Below are positions 27,796-37,194 of a stretch of 64,000 nt of DNA, in pieces; position 1 is the first letter of the stretch, and each line of letters opens with the position of its first letter. Position numbers and translations under genes: made by a program. The stretch is from Agrobacterium tumefaciens (GTDB taxonomy: Bacteria > Pseudomonadota > Alphaproteobacteria > Rhizobiales > Rhizobiaceae), in contig NZ_CP115842.1 in assembly GCF_013318015.2 (NCBI RefSeq), forward strand, positions 1,735,001-1,799,000, written 5' to 3'. The notes below the pieces were generated by a model that did not search any database, was not told the DNA's origin, and was given only the letters and a program-made list of their open reading frames with translations.

Positions 27796-29733
27796 CTATT
27801 CCTTCGGCATGCCGATCGGTGGCGCAAGACGCCGCTGCGCAGCGATGCGGAAGGGGGCGTTCATCGCGCCATATCCGCCGTAGGCACGGCGCCTTTCGAC
27901 GATTTCGAAGAAGAACCCTTCGCCGAAGGTGCGGCTGTAGATCTGGAAATATTCGCCGTTGTCGTCCCTGTCGTAGAGGATGCTTGCTTCCCGGAGTGCG
28001 TCGGAGAATTCCGGTTCCAGCCCGAAGCGGGCCTCCAGATCGTCATAATAATTGCGCGAGATCGGCAGGGCGTGAAAGCCGCGCGCATGCAGAGCCTTGG
28101 CGGTGGCGAAGATATCGTCCGTGGCGAACGCGATGTGCTGGATGCTGGTGCCGAAACCTTCCGCCAGAAATTTGCCGGCGAAGGTCTTTCGGTTGTCGGC
28201 GCCGTTCATGGTCAGGCGGAAACGCGGGGAGGGCACGCTTTCTATGGCCTGGCTGCGCACCAGACCGCCGGGATCGACCACATCCACCATCGGCGTGCGG
28301 CGCGTTGAAAACAGCGATGTGTAAAACAGAAGCCAGGTCAGCATTTCATCGTAATGCGTTGTTTGCGCAAGATGGTCGATGCGGGTCAGTCCGGTATTGC
28401 CTGCCGGTGCCGTCGCATCTACCGGTGCGAATTCATTGTCCCAGATGGAGGCGAGCGCCGTGGACCCGTCGAGGAAATAGATGACGCCATTGCCCACGCC
28501 CTGAATGGCTGGAACCGCGACTTCGCCGGATTTGCGCGGTTCGGCGAATGTCGGCGCGCCCAGCGCTGCCGCACGCGCAAGCGCTGCCTGCGCATCATCG
28601 ACCTTCAGGCCGAATGCATAGGCATTGGTGCCGTGGATGGAGTAGGATGCACCGGCGAAACTCTCACCGGTACCGCCGGTATTGATGACGATGCGAATGT
28701 CGCCCTGCGTATAGAGATCGACATCGCGATTGCGGTGCCTCGCGGTTTTATCAAAACCGAGTGTGGCGAGCAGCGCTTCCAGATTGGCCTTTTCCTCCGG
28801 CGCCGTTGTGAACTCGACAAACTCCACGCCTTCCGTCTGCACCCGCTCAGGCATGGCGGGCGCCTCGATGCGGATGTCGGGCTCCAGACGGCGCACCTGA
28901 TCCATGAGGTTGATGAGCGAACGATGGCCGTCCTCAGCCAGCAGGCGCGCCGAGCCACCGCGGAACTGGTCGTTGAAGATTTCGAGCGACAGCGGGCCGC
29001 TATAACCGGTTGCCGCGACAGCGCGCATGAAATCCACCACCGGCAGATCGCCTTCGCCGGGCATGTTGCGGAAATGGCGGCTCCAGTACAACAGGTCCAT
29101 GTCTATCAGCGGTGCGTCGGCCAATTGCACGATGAAGATCTTGTCGCCGGGAATGGAGCGGATGGAGTTGGGATCGATCTTGCGCGACAGCGTGTGGAAG
29201 CTGTCGAGGATGATACCGACATTGGGGTGATCGGCGCGGCGCACCACTTCCCACGCATCGCGATGATCGCTGATGTGCCGGCCCCAGGCCAGGGCCTCGT
29301 AACCCACGCGAACACCATGCCTGGCCGCAAGTTCGCCAAGCTCATGGAAATCGGCGGCGGCGCGGTCTATGCCACCCAGCGACACCGGCGAGACATTCGA
29401 GCAGATCAGCATCAGATCGGTCCCGAGTTCGCCCATGATGTCGAATTTACGCCCTGCGCGCTCGAAGGCGCGGGCGCGGTGCGGTTCCGGCATGCCTTCG
29501 AAATCGCGGAACGGCTGGAAAAGCGTGATATCCAGCCCATGATCCGCCGCAAGGGCCTTCACCTCGCGCGGCGAGGCGTCGTAGGTCAGGAAATCGTTCT
29601 CGAAAATCTCCACACCCGTGAAGCCGGCCTTGGCAATGGCCGCCAGTTTCTCCGGGAATTCGCCGCTGATGGAGACGGTGGCGATGGAAGTACGCATTGG
29701 CACGCCCTGTTTGCCTGTGTCATAGCTCGCCAT
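27796..29733 (-). CDS. 3-Dehydroshikimate dehydratase, fused TIM barrel and HPPD-like VOC domains
   Basis: 645 residues from ATG 29733 (AAGGA upstream). An internal ATG 29697 (MRTSIATVSISG) is an alternative. Residues about 13-290 form a sugar-phosphate-isomerase-type TIM barrel (metal-site strands VGYEALAWGRH, GIILDSFHTL, FIVQLADAP, LSLEIFND). Residues about 310-640 form a tandem VOC region like 4-hydroxyphenylpyruvate dioxygenase (IDHLAQTT, SIQHIAFATDDI, FFFEIVERR). This is the architecture of QsuB/QuiC-type dehydratases, which turn 3-dehydroshikimate into protocatechuate. It is divergent from a TetR gene and close to aroE/aroQ and the pca genes, which fits well. Confidence 0.9.
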   Translation of the reverse strand: MASYDTGKQGVPMRTSIATVSISGEFPEKLAAIAKAGFTGVEIFENDFLTYDASPREVKALAADHGLDITLFQPFRDFEGMPEPHRARAFERAGRKFDIMGELGTDLMLICSNVSPVSLGGIDRAAADFHELGELAARHGVRVGYEALAWGRHISDHRDAWEVVRRADHPNVGIILDSFHTLSRKIDPNSIRSIPGDKIFIVQLADAPLIDMDLLYWSRHFRNMPGEGDLPVVDFMRAVAATGYSGPLSLEIFNDQFRGGSARLLAEDGHRSLINLMDQVRRLEPDIRIEAPAMPERVQTEGVEFVEFTTAPEEKANLEALLATLGFDKTARHRNRDVDLYTQGDIRIVINTGGTGESFAGASYSIHGTNAYAFGLKVDDAQAALARAAALGAPTFAEPRKSGEVAVPAIQGVGNGVIYFLDGSTALASIWDNEFAPVDATAPAGNTGLTRIDHLAQTTHYDEMLTWLLFYTSLFSTRRTPMVDVVDPGGLVRSQAIESVPSPRFRLTMNGADNRKTFAGKFLAEGFGTSIQHIAFATDDIFATAKALHARGFHALPISRNYYDDLEARFGLEPEFSDALREASILYDRDDNGEYFQIYSRTFGEGFFFEIVERRRAYGGYGAMNAPFRIAAQRRLAPPIGMPKE

Positions 29734-29758
29734 ATTGCGTTCCTTTTCAGCGTTATGT

Positions 29759-29768
29759 ACTAATTGGT
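29759..29768. promoter_or_regulatory. Candidate TetR operator ACTAATTGGT
   Basis: In the 85-bp gap between the dehydratase and TetR genes, TGTACTAATTGGTT contains ACTAATTGGT, which fits the self-complementary pattern ACYAATTRGT. A related site (TGTACCAGTTAGTT) precedes the transporter-aroE-aroQ operon at 35.9 kb, suggesting one regulator controls both. Confidence 0.55.
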
Positions 29769-29818
29769 TAATAATAGGGGTGCGGCGGCAAGCCGTATAC
29801 CCTGCTGATGGATGGATC

Positions 29819-30514
29819 ATGACAAAAAGCGCAACTTCGAACGGCACCAGCGAAACCCGGCAGGCGAAGCGCGATCCGGAAGGCGTGCGCCGAGACATTC
29901 TTTCCGTTGCGATGGAGGAGTTTTCGCAAAACGGCCTGTCGGGGGCGCGCATCGACGAGATCGCCGCCCGCACGCGCACGTCCAAGCGGATGATCTATTA
30001 TTATTTTACCGACAAGGAAGGGCTTTACCAGCGCGTTCTTGAAGAAGCCTATGCCAAGGTGCGTGGCGGCGAGAGCGATCTGGAGCTGGATGGTCTGGAG
30101 CCGGTTGCGGCGCTCGAAAAGCTCTGTCGGTTCACCTTCGATCACCATCGCCGCAACCCGGCTTTCATCCGCATGGTGATGATCGAGAACATTCATCACG
30201 GCCGGCACATGCAATCGTCCGGAACGATCCGCCAGCTCAACCGGCCGGCCATCGATGCCCTGGAAAGCGTGCTGCTGCGCGGCCAGAAGAGCGGCATTTT
30301 CCGCAACGGCATCAACGCGCTGGAACTGCACTGGCAGATCAGCGCGCTGTCCTTTTTCAACGTCTCGAACGTCGCAACCTTCTCTTTCATCTTCGGCGAC
30401 GGGCTGTTTACCGAGAAGGGTCAGCAAACATTGTCGCATCACGTCAGCGACATGGTGTTGCGATATGTGCTGAGCCCGGACCATATCACGAAGATCGGGA
30501 AAGACGGCCGATGA
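29819..30514 (+). CDS. TetR-family regulator of the hydroaromatic genes
   Basis: 231 residues from ATG 29819 (the open frame extends upstream into the divergent promoter). The N-terminal TetR helix-turn-helix is [45 protein letters not shown]. The C-terminal ligand domain includes a run of [17 protein letters not shown]. It is divergent from the dehydroshikimate dehydratase gene and its 3' end overlaps aroQ's by 29 bp on the opposite strand. Its ligand is probably shikimate, quinate or dehydroshikimate (inferred). Confidence 0.9.
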   Translation: MTKSATSNGTSETRQAKRDPEGVRRDILSVAMEEFSQNGLSGARIDEIAARTRTSKRMIYYYFTDKEGLYQRVLEEAYAKVRGGESDLELDGLEPVAALEKLCRFTFDHHRRNPAFIRMVMIENIHHGRHMQSSGTIRQLNRPAIDALESVLLRGQKSGIFRNGINALELHWQISALSFFNVSNVATFSFIFGDGLFTEKGQQTLSHHVSDMVLRYVLSPDHITKIGKDGR

Positions 30515-30929
30515 GGTGGCTGAGCGCCACCCCGTAACCTTCGATGCCGAGACCGGCGATCACGCCTTCGGCGCGCGTCGAGATATAGGAATGGTGGCGG
30601 AAGATCTCCCGTTTGTGGATGTTGGAAATGTGAACCTCGATCACTGGTGCCTCGAAGGTGTTGAGTGCATCGAGGATCGCCACCGAGGTATGGGTAAAGG
30701 CACCGGGATTGATGACGATGCCTGCCGATGTGCCGCGCGCCGCATGGATCCAGTCGATCAGCTCGTATTCCCGGTTGCTCTGGGCAAAGAATATCTCGTG
30801 GCCCGCCGCCTCGGCAATCGCGCGGCAATTGGCCTCCACATCGGCCATCGTTTCGTAGCCGTAGATTTCCGGCTGGCGTTGGCCGAGCAGGTTGAGGTTC
30901 GGTCCGTTAAGTATGGTGAAAAGGCTCAC
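30486..30929 (-). CDS. aroQ: Type II 3-dehydroquinate dehydratase
   Basis: 147 residues from a GTG start at 30929, fixed by the GTGA overlap with the aroE stop and a GAGGG upstream. Type II motifs: [21 protein letters not shown] (with the catalytic Tyr), [17 protein letters not shown] (His near 80), [16 protein letters not shown] [17 protein letters not shown], and GIEGYGVAL. It interconverts 3-dehydroquinate and 3-dehydroshikimate. In this operon it should act catabolically, feeding quinate-derived carbon to the dehydratase. The biosynthetic copy would be elsewhere. Confidence 0.93.
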   Translation of the reverse strand: MSLFTILNGPNLNLLGQRQPEIYGYETMADVEANCRAIAEAAGHEIFFAQSNREYELIDWIHAARGTSAGIVINPGAFTHTSVAILDALNTFEAPVIEVHISNIHKREIFRHHSYISTRAEGVIAGLGIEGYGVALSHLIGRLSRSS

Positions 30930-31813
30930 GCCACACCCTCTTTCGTGCAAATTTCGGTAAAATGTGCCGTCATGCGCTCGGCATCAGGTTCACGGCCGCA
31001 GAACAGCCGAAACGCGCCAACAGCCTGAAACACCGTCATGCCGCCGCCGGGCAGGGTGCGACAGCCTTTTTGGGCCGCCGTCGCAAGAAGCTCGGTCACC
31101 AGCGGCATATAAACGATATCGGCCACCCAGTGCCGTTGTTCAAGGAGGTCGGCCTTGACCGGCATGCCGGGATGGGCGGGCATGCCCATCGGTGTGGCGT
31201 GGATCAACCCATCCGCGAAGGGCAGGGAATCTGCCGGGTCTTTCACGGCAAAGGCGTGGCCTTCGCCAAAACGGGCGTTGAGTTCGGCAGCCAGATGATC
31301 TGCGCGGCTGAAATCGCGGTCGCAGATATCGAGATGGGTAATGCCGAGTTTCAGCGCCGCATGGGCCACCGCAACGCCTGCACCACCAGCACCGACCAGC
31401 AGCGCCCGGTCGCGTTTCGCATCCGGCAGGCCGCGCATGAAGCTTTCGTAAAATCCGTACCAGTCCGTATTGTGCCCAATGCGACGTCCGTCCTTGAAGA
31501 CGACGGTGTTGACCGCGCCGAGCATGCGGGCATCATCAGACAATTCATGCAGGTGCGGAAGTACCGCCTGCTTGAATGGATGGGTAATGTTGGTGCCAGC
31601 AAAGCCGCGCGATTCCAGCTCATTGAGCAGATCGGGAAGCGCGCTTTCCGGCAGCTTGCGCGCCACGACATCGACAAGCTCATAGGAATAATCGAGGCCG
31701 TGGGCAGCCCCTTCGCGCATGTGCAGCGCGGGAGATTTGGAAAGCTGGATGTCGGCGCCAATCAGGCCGACCTTGAAGGATTTGGTGTCTGTCATGTTCA
31801 GGTCATCGCTCAT
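30926..31813 (-). CDS. aroE: Shikimate/quinate dehydrogenase (AroE family)
   Basis: 295 residues. Substrate-binding SKS motif at 25-27, catalytic Lys in THPFKQ (K81), NTDW at 115-118, and the NAD(P) loop [15 protein letters not shown]. It oxidises shikimate (and perhaps quinate) to the 3-dehydro compound. ATG 31813 is taken as start; ATG 31795 is also possible and neither has a strong Shine-Dalgarno. It lies after the ABC ATPase gene (58 bp) and overlaps aroQ by four bases, so it is a catabolic paralogue. Confidence 0.92.
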   Translation of the reverse strand: MSDDLNMTDTKSFKVGLIGADIQLSKSPALHMREGAAHGLDYSYELVDVVARKLPESALPDLLNELESRGFAGTNITHPFKQAVLPHLHELSDDARMLGAVNTVVFKDGRRIGHNTDWYGFYESFMRGLPDAKRDRALLVGAGGAGVAVAHAALKLGITHLDICDRDFSRADHLAAELNARFGEGHAFAVKDPADSLPFADGLIHATPMGMPAHPGMPVKADLLEQRHWVADIVYMPLVTELLATAAQKGCRTLPGGGMTVFQAVGAFRLFCGREPDAERMTAHFTEICTKEGVA

Positions 31814-31871
31814 CGAACGTGGTGGGAGAGGCGGGGGTCATCCCCGCCTGCCTGTCGGCTCCGGGTGAGCC

Positions 31872-32633
31872 TCAGTGATGGGCGAGAATTTCGCCGAGGA
31901 ATGTGCGGGTACGCTGGTGCTTGGGATCGCGGAAGAACTCGTCCGGCGGGCCTTCCTCGATGATTTCGCCTTCCGACATGAAGACCACACGGTCGGCAAC
32001 CTGCCGGGCAAAGCCCATTTCATGGGTCACGCAGATCATCGTCATGCCGTCGCGGGCAAGACCGATCATCGTGTCGAGCACTTCCTTGACCATTTCCGGA
32101 TCAAGCGCCGAAGTCGGCTCATCGAACAGCATGGCTTTTGGCTCCATGCAGAGCGCGCGGGCAATCGCTGCGCGTTGCTGCTGGCCGCCGGAAAGCTGCG
32201 CCGGATATTTATCGGCCTGATTGAGAATGCGCACGCGCTCCAGATATTTGCGCGCGGTCGCTTCCGCATCGGCTTTCGACAGGCCCTTCACCCGCATGGG
32301 CGCCAGGGTGCAGTTTTCCATGATGGTCTTGTGCGGGAAGAGATTGAAGCTCTGGAACACCATGCCCACTTCACGGCGAACCGCATCGATGGCGCGGGTC
32401 GAATCCGAAAGCGTGGTTCCCTCGACCGTGATCTTGCCCTCCTGGATTTCTTCCAGATGGTTGATGCAGCGGATAAGGGTGGATTTTCCTGAACCCGACG
32501 GGCCGCAAAGAACGATTTTTTCGCCTTTGCGAACCGTCATGTTGACGCCTTTCAGCGCATGGAAGGCTCCATACCACTTTCCAACCCCTTCAAGGGCGAT
32601 CAGCGGAGCCTGTGCGGCGGAGGATTGCGACAT
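31872..32633 (-). CDS. Polar-amino-acid-type ABC ATPase (GlnQ/HisP family)
   Basis: 253 residues from ATG 32633 (AGGAAA six bases upstream); an ATG five codons earlier lacks this. Walker [11 protein letters not shown]-loop [12 protein letters not shown], signature [15 protein letters not shown], Walker [15 protein letters not shown]-loop VTHEMGFA. It completes the transporter encoded by the four genes upstream and lies directly before aroE, suggesting hydroaromatic uptake rather than amino-acid uptake. Confidence 0.93.
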   Translation of the reverse strand: MSQSSAAQAPLIALEGVGKWYGAFHALKGVNMTVRKGEKIVLCGPSGSGKSTLIRCINHLEEIQEGKITVEGTTLSDSTRAIDAVRREVGMVFQSFNLFPHKTIMENCTLAPMRVKGLSKADAEATARKYLERVRILNQADKYPAQLSGGQQQRAAIARALCMEPKAMLFDEPTSALDPEMVKEVLDTMIGLARDGMTMICVTHEMGFARQVADRVVFMSEGEIIEEGPPDEFFRDPKHQRTRTFLGEILAHH

Positions 32634-32662
32634 GGAACTTTCCTTCATGCTGGGAAGCAGCG

Positions 32663-33502
32663 TTAGTTAACGGTGTAGGGAATGTCAGGAAGCGAGGCCG
32701 GGAAGTCCGGAACCGGGCGCTTCATCCATTTGGCATAGACTTTTGCGAGCTCGCCATTGGCCTTGGCTTTGTCGAGCCAAGCGTTGAGTGCCTCGTTCCA
32801 GTCCTTTTCACCGGGGCGTGTGGCGGCGCTGTTGTAGAGGGTCACGAGGTCGAACTTTACCTCGTAATCCTTGCCGCCAGCGGCTGCGAGACGGTCACCA
32901 TAAAACTGGTTGCCGCCGATTGCCTCGATCTGGCCCGACAGGATCGCCTGAATGGTGGCGGCGTCATCGTCGAAACGCAGAATTTTTGCCTTGGTACCGG
33001 CACCTGCGGTCAAAGCCGTGTCCATCGGACTGGATTTCGGCGCGCCGACGGTCATTCCCGTGAGATCGTCGAAGTTGGCGATCTTCTTGTCCTTGGTGGC
33101 ATAGACCGACATGACGTTATGCGCGTAAGGCTGCGCATATTGTACGTTTTTCGCGCGTTCCGGCGTCATCCCCATCGACGCGAACAGGGCATCGACCTTT
33201 CCGGTGCGAAGCGACGGGATGCGGTTGGCGACTGCAAGCGGTACGAACTCCACTTTCAGTCCAAGATAGTCCGCAAACCCGCGGGCCAAATCCGCATCAT
33301 AACCTTCCTGAACACCAGAGGAATTTATGAAGCCCCAGGGCGCGTTGTCGCCCTGAATGCCGATGATGATCTTGCCGCTGGACTTTGCTTCTTCAAGTGT
33401 TCTGGCTTCTGCGCCTGCGGGTGTGAGGATTGGCAGCAAAGCTGCTGCCAATCCGACGGCGATGGCTGTTCGCCAACGCGTCTGTCTGTTAAAGATTCCC
33501 AT
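32663..33502 (-). CDS. ABC transporter binding protein, SBP family 3 (second of tandem pair)
   Basis: 279 residues with a Sec-type signal peptide (about residues 1-34, ending AGAEA). Family 3 features: [69 protein letters not shown]. It is a close paralogue of the next upstream gene (roughly two thirds identical by eye, including the C-terminal LPDIPYTVN), so it arose by tandem duplication. It may have different ligand preference, for example shikimate versus quinate. Thirty bases precede the ATPase start. Confidence 0.92.
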   Translation of the reverse strand: MGIFNRQTRWRTAIAVGLAAALLPILTPAGAEARTLEEAKSSGKIIIGIQGDNAPWGFINSSGVQEGYDADLARGFADYLGLKVEFVPLAVANRIPSLRTGKVDALFASMGMTPERAKNVQYAQPYAHNVMSVYATKDKKIANFDDLTGMTVGAPKSSPMDTALTAGAGTKAKILRFDDDAATIQAILSGQIEAIGGNQFYGDRLAAAGGKDYEVKFDLVTLYNSAATRPGEKDWNEALNAWLDKAKANGELAKVYAKWMKRPVPDFPASLPDIPYTVN

Positions 33503-33536
33503 TGGTTACTCCTCCCAATCCAGCCTCTTCCGGTCT

Positions 33537-34373
33537 TCACTTCACTGTGAAAGGAATATCCGGCAGGCTTTCCGGGAAAGCGGGAACTTCGCGCTTCATC
33601 CACTTGTCGTAGATCTTGGCAAGCTGACCATCCGACTTGATCTTGTCGAGGAAGGCGTTGACGGTCTCGTTCCAGTCCTTTTCACCCGGACGGGTGCCGG
33701 CGCCGTTGTAAAGCGTCGTCAGGTCGAACTTCGGCTCGTATTTGCCGTTGGCAGCCTGATTGAGGCGGTCGCCATAAAACTGGTTGCCACCGACAACCTC
33801 GACCTGGCCGGAAATCAGCGCCTGAATGTTGGCGGCATCATCGTCAAAGCGCAGGATCTTGGCCTTGGAGCCTGCACCTGCCGTGATCGCCGTGTCCATG
33901 GCGCTGGACTTCGGAACGCCGACGGAGACGCCGGTCAGATCGTCATAGTTGCCGATCTTCTTGTCCTTGGGGCCGTAGACGGAAAGCACGTTACCGGCAT
34001 AGGGCTTGGAATACTGGATGGTCTTGGCGCGCTCGGCGGTCATTCCCATGGTTGCGAACAGCAGGTCGACCTTGCCCGTCAGAAGGGCCGGAATGCGGTT
34101 TGCCACGGCAAGCGGTACGAATTCGACCTTGACGCCGAGATATTCGGCAAACGCCTTGCCGATATCGGCATCGAGGCCGTCCTGAACGCCGCTCGAATTG
34201 ACGAAGCCCCATGGCGAATTGTCGCCCTGAATGCCGATTACGACCTTGCCCTTGGCCTTGGCCTCATCCACCGTGCCGGCGAAGGCGTCGACCGGTGCGA
34301 TAAAGGGCAGGGCGACCGTTGCTGCGGCGAGCGCGAGCAGGGTGCGACGTGAGAATTTACCGTTGGATTTCAT
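33537..34373 (-). CDS. ABC transporter binding protein, SBP family 3 (first of tandem pair)
   Basis: 278 residues. The signal region has a twin arginine, FSRRTLLALAAATVALP, close to a Tat motif, unlike its paralogue. The mature domain is family 3 (GIQGDNSPWGFVNSSGVQDGLDADIGKAFAEYLGVKVEF). It is placed after the two permeases and before the paralogue, 34 bp apart. Ligand inferred as a hydroaromatic acid from the operon, not from binding residues. Confidence 0.92.
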   Translation of the reverse strand: MKSNGKFSRRTLLALAAATVALPFIAPVDAFAGTVDEAKAKGKVVIGIQGDNSPWGFVNSSGVQDGLDADIGKAFAEYLGVKVEFVPLAVANRIPALLTGKVDLLFATMGMTAERAKTIQYSKPYAGNVLSVYGPKDKKIGNYDDLTGVSVGVPKSSAMDTAITAGAGSKAKILRFDDDAANIQALISGQVEVVGGNQFYGDRLNQAANGKYEPKFDLTTLYNGAGTRPGEKDWNETVNAFLDKIKSDGQLAKIYDKWMKREVPAFPESLPDIPFTVK

Positions 34374-34416
34374 CTTTTGCTCCTCCTTACAAAGCTTGAT
34401 GACATGTTGATGGGTA

Positions 34417-35067
34417 TTAGCGGGAAGCGGCTTGCATCCGCTTTTCTACACTGGCGCCCCACAGGGAAAGCGGCCAGCAGATCAGGAAATACATGATGCC
34501 GACGATGGCAAAGACCGTCAGCGGACGGAACGTCTGGTTGGAGACGATCTGGCCGGCGCGGGACAGTTCGACGAAGCCGACAATGGCGGCAAGCGACGTG
34601 CCCTTGATGAGCTGCACCAGAAAACCGATGGTGGCGGGCAGCGAAATCTTGAAGGCCTGCGGCAGAACCACGTCCTTCATTCGCGACACGTAGTGCAGGC
34701 CAAGCGCGTTGGCGGCTTCGGTCTGACCCTTCGGCACAGCCTGGATGCCACCGCGCCAGATTTCACCCAGAAAGGCGCTGGCATGCAGGGTGAATGCGAT
34801 GGCGACCGCAATCCAGGCATCCACATTCAGGCCCGCAAGCGCCACGCCGTAATAAACGACGAAAAGCTGCATCAGGAGCGGGGTGCCCTGGAAAATCGCG
34901 ATGAAGCCGGTGCTGGCGCGCTGGATCGCCGGGGTTTCGGCAACGCGGCCAAGCGCGACGCAAAGGCCGAAAATGCCGCCGCCGATGAAGCCGATCAGTG
35001 TCAGCGCAAGGGTCCATTTCAGGCCCTGCAGCAGGAAGAACAATTCGTTGGAACCGATGGATGCCAT
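34417..35067 (-). CDS. Polar-amino-acid-type ABC permease
   Basis: 216 residues with about five membrane helices, GAGGAAAA before ATG 35067. HisMQ-family features: FQGTPLLMQLFVVYYGVAL and the coupling loop GIQAVPKGQTEAANALGLHYVSRMKDVVLPQAFKISLP. It follows the first permease by ten bases and is its heterodimer partner. Confidence 0.93.
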   Translation of the reverse strand: MASIGSNELFFLLQGLKWTLALTLIGFIGGGIFGLCVALGRVAETPAIQRASTGFIAIFQGTPLLMQLFVVYYGVALAGLNVDAWIAVAIAFTLHASAFLGEIWRGGIQAVPKGQTEAANALGLHYVSRMKDVVLPQAFKISLPATIGFLVQLIKGTSLAAIVGFVELSRAGQIVSNQTFRPLTVFAIVGIMYFLICWPLSLWGASVEKRMQAASR

Positions 35068-35077
35068 TGTCTTTTCC

Positions 35078-35746
35078 TCACTTGACCGGATAGCTGAACG
35101 ATGTGCGGGAGATAAGGGAAAATACCCCCATCATCAGCGAGGAAATGACCAGATAAAGCAGCGTGATCGAGAAATAGACCTCAAAGGAGCGGAAGGTGTC
35201 CGCTTCGATCTGCTGGGCCACCGAGGTCAGCTCGTAAGCCGCAATCGAGGTACAGACCGAAGTGGTCAGCGTCAGCATGATGAACTGGCTGGTGAGTGAC
35301 GGATAGACTGCGCGAAGCGCCGGTTTCAGAATGATGTGCCGGAAGATCTGCGCCCGGTGCAGGCCAAGCGCCAATCCCGCCTCAACCTGGCCCTTGGGAA
35401 TGGAATCGACGCCGCCGCGAATGATTTCAATGGCATAGGCGCCGCCGTTCAACGCAAGCGCAATGATGGCCGTGACCGTGGGGTTAAGCTTGATGCCGAT
35501 TTGCGGCAGGGCGAAGAAGATGAAGAATATCTGCACCAGAAACGGCGTGTTGCGAATGGCTTCCACGAACCCGATGACCAGACCGCGCAGCAGCTTGAAG
35601 CGCGAGCGGCGGGCCACGACGCCGAGAACCCCGATGACGGTGGCAAGCGACATGCCGGCGATTGCAAGGCCGATCGTTGCAAGACAGGCCAGAAGCAGCT
35701 CGGGCAGACGGTCTATGACCGCCGAAAAATCGAGACTGTAAGACAT
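35078..35746 (-). CDS. Polar-amino-acid-type ABC permease, first gene of operon
   Basis: 222 residues from ATG 35746 with GGAGGAAAT immediately upstream; a longer frame to 35863 is not used. It has about five membrane helices, RNTPFLVQIFFIFFALP and the coupling loop GVDSIPKGQVEAGLALGLHRAQIFRHIILKPALR. The promoter region contains the TetR-like site at 35899-35908. Its seven-gene operon is permease-permease-SBP-SBP-ATPase-aroE-aroQ. Confidence 0.93.
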   Translation of the reverse strand: MSYSLDFSAVIDRLPELLLACLATIGLAIAGMSLATVIGVLGVVARRSRFKLLRGLVIGFVEAIRNTPFLVQIFFIFFALPQIGIKLNPTVTAIIALALNGGAYAIEIIRGGVDSIPKGQVEAGLALGLHRAQIFRHIILKPALRAVYPSLTSQFIMLTLTTSVCTSIAAYELTSVAQQIEADTFRSFEVYFSITLLYLVISSLMMGVFSLISRTSFSYPVK

Positions 35747-36114
35747 ATTTCCTCCCAACCCGTTCGGGTCCGAACAGACGTTTCGCCTTGTTCGCATCGC
35801 TTTGGAAAGCCTGTGGCTCCAAAGCCCTCCGTTTGTTTTTACCGTGCCGGGGAAGCTCCACACTTCTGTGCCAGCATAGCGTTAACCTGAATGTTTGTAC
35901 CAGTTAGTTCAATTTTGTGTCAAGCGCCAACTCCGGTTAGAAACAGCTTAAAGATCACTTTTTCTTCATTCATCTTGTTCAAGAAAGTCGTTTTTTATCA
36001 ACGACTAATGTGACTAATGGCAAGCGTTTTCATCGCACGCCCGCGCCATTCCCATCTCGCTGGCAAAAGCGCCCGAAGGCCGCTCAGTCCTCGCGAAAAT
36101 CTGTCATTCCTTCT
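35747..36114. other. 368-bp intergenic region between pcaB and the transporter operon
   Basis: Besides the operator-like site it contains AGTCGTT-N7-AACGACT (35986-36006), a perfect 7-bp inverted repeat in AT-rich sequence, followed by two ACTAATG direct repeats (36003-36020 region). It may hold the pca operon terminator and the transporter promoter. No gene is seen. Confidence 0.45.
35899..35908. promoter_or_regulatory. Second candidate TetR operator ACCAGTTAGT
   Basis: TGTACCAGTTAGTTCA is an imperfect palindrome that shares 11 of 13 bases with GTACTAATTGGTT at 29757-29769. It lies about 150 bp upstream of the first permease start codon. Confidence 0.55.
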
Positions 36115-37176
36115 TTATTCTTCGCTTGCTCCCAGCCGGTCGATCTGCCCCGCGAGGCGCTCGGCGATCAGGAGTGAGGACCCCGTTGCCGTCACCATTT
36201 GCGGCAGCGACAGCCATTCGAGCATCCAGCCCGCGCCCGAACGTTCCTGTTCGTGAACGAGAGACTGGTGCAATGCCGAAATCTGCACGGCGTTGAAGCG
36301 TGCCAGCGTCACCAGCGTTTCCGCATTGACCGGGTTCTGCTTGTGCGGCATCGCCGAGGAACCACCCCCGCCGCTCATGCGAATTTCGGCGCCGACTTCG
36401 GCCAGAAGCGCGATATCCTGCCCGAACTTGCCAAGCGTGCCGGTGACGAGCGACAGCAGATTGGCAAGCTCGGCGATACCGTCGCGCTGGCTGTGCCACT
36501 GCGGCCTGTCAGAAAGGCCGAGGCGCTTTGCGAGATCGGCGCGGACAGTGCCGGCATTGTCGCCGAGCTTTTCCAGCGTGCCGGCCGCGCCGCCGAACTG
36601 GACGGCAAAACCGTGCTGCAAAAACGTGTCGATCCGAACCAGATGCCGTTCCAGCGGATCGATCCAGCTTGCCACCCTGTCGCCGACCGTGATGGCGATG
36701 GCGGCCTGCATGCGGGTATATCCCGTCAGCGGGTTGCTGCCATCGCGGGCCGCAATATCACCCAGCGTATCGATGAGGCGGCCGAGCCGTGCCGCGATGA
36801 TTTCCGCTGCCGCCTTCAGCCGGAGCATCAGGCTGGTATCGATGACATCCTGGCTGGTGGCGCCGAAATGCAGCTTTTCCGCCGCAGTACCGGCAACCGC
36901 CGCCCGCATCTGCCGGACAAGTTCCGGCACCACAACGCCGTCCTTGGCGACGCCATGCCGAAGCGCGGTGGTATCGGCGGCAAAATCGGAAAGGCGGGAG
37001 ACGATCGCATCCGCCGCATCCGCTTCAATGACGCCCGCCCCGGCTTGCGCCTGCGCCAGCGCCGTCTCGAAACGGATCATGGCATCGATATCCGCTCTGG
37101 CCGAAAACAGCTCAACGATTTCGCTGTCGCCAAAAAGGCCGGAGAGAAACGGATGTTCGAAGGGGGAAAGGCTCAT
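36115..37176 (-). CDS. pcaB: 3-Carboxy-cis,cis-muconate cycloisomerase
   Basis: 353 residues, fumarase/aspartase superfamily. The signature SGGGGSSAMPHKQNPVNAE (near 265-285) and FGATSQDVIDTSL are visible. It lactonises 3-carboxy-cis,cis-muconate to 4-carboxymuconolactone. The length is that of the shorter alphaproteobacterial PcaB, lacking the C-terminal extension of adenylosuccinate lyases. Last gene of pcaDCHGB, 18 bp after pcaG. Confidence 0.96.
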   Translation of the reverse strand: MSLSPFEHPFLSGLFGDSEIVELFSARADIDAMIRFETALAQAQAGAGVIEADAADAIVSRLSDFAADTTALRHGVAKDGVVVPELVRQMRAAVAGTAAEKLHFGATSQDVIDTSLMLRLKAAAEIIAARLGRLIDTLGDIAARDGSNPLTGYTRMQAAIAITVGDRVASWIDPLERHLVRIDTFLQHGFAVQFGGAAGTLEKLGDNAGTVRADLAKRLGLSDRPQWHSQRDGIAELANLLSLVTGTLGKFGQDIALLAEVGAEIRMSGGGGSSAMPHKQNPVNAETLVTLARFNAVQISALHQSLVHEQERSGAGWMLEWLSLPQMVTATGSSLLIAERLAGQIDRLGASEE

Positions 37177-37194
37177 CTCAGGTTACGGCTCCGC

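Noticed and set aside
28354..29763. 469-residue rightward frame
   Set aside because: Antisense to the dehydroshikimate dehydratase.
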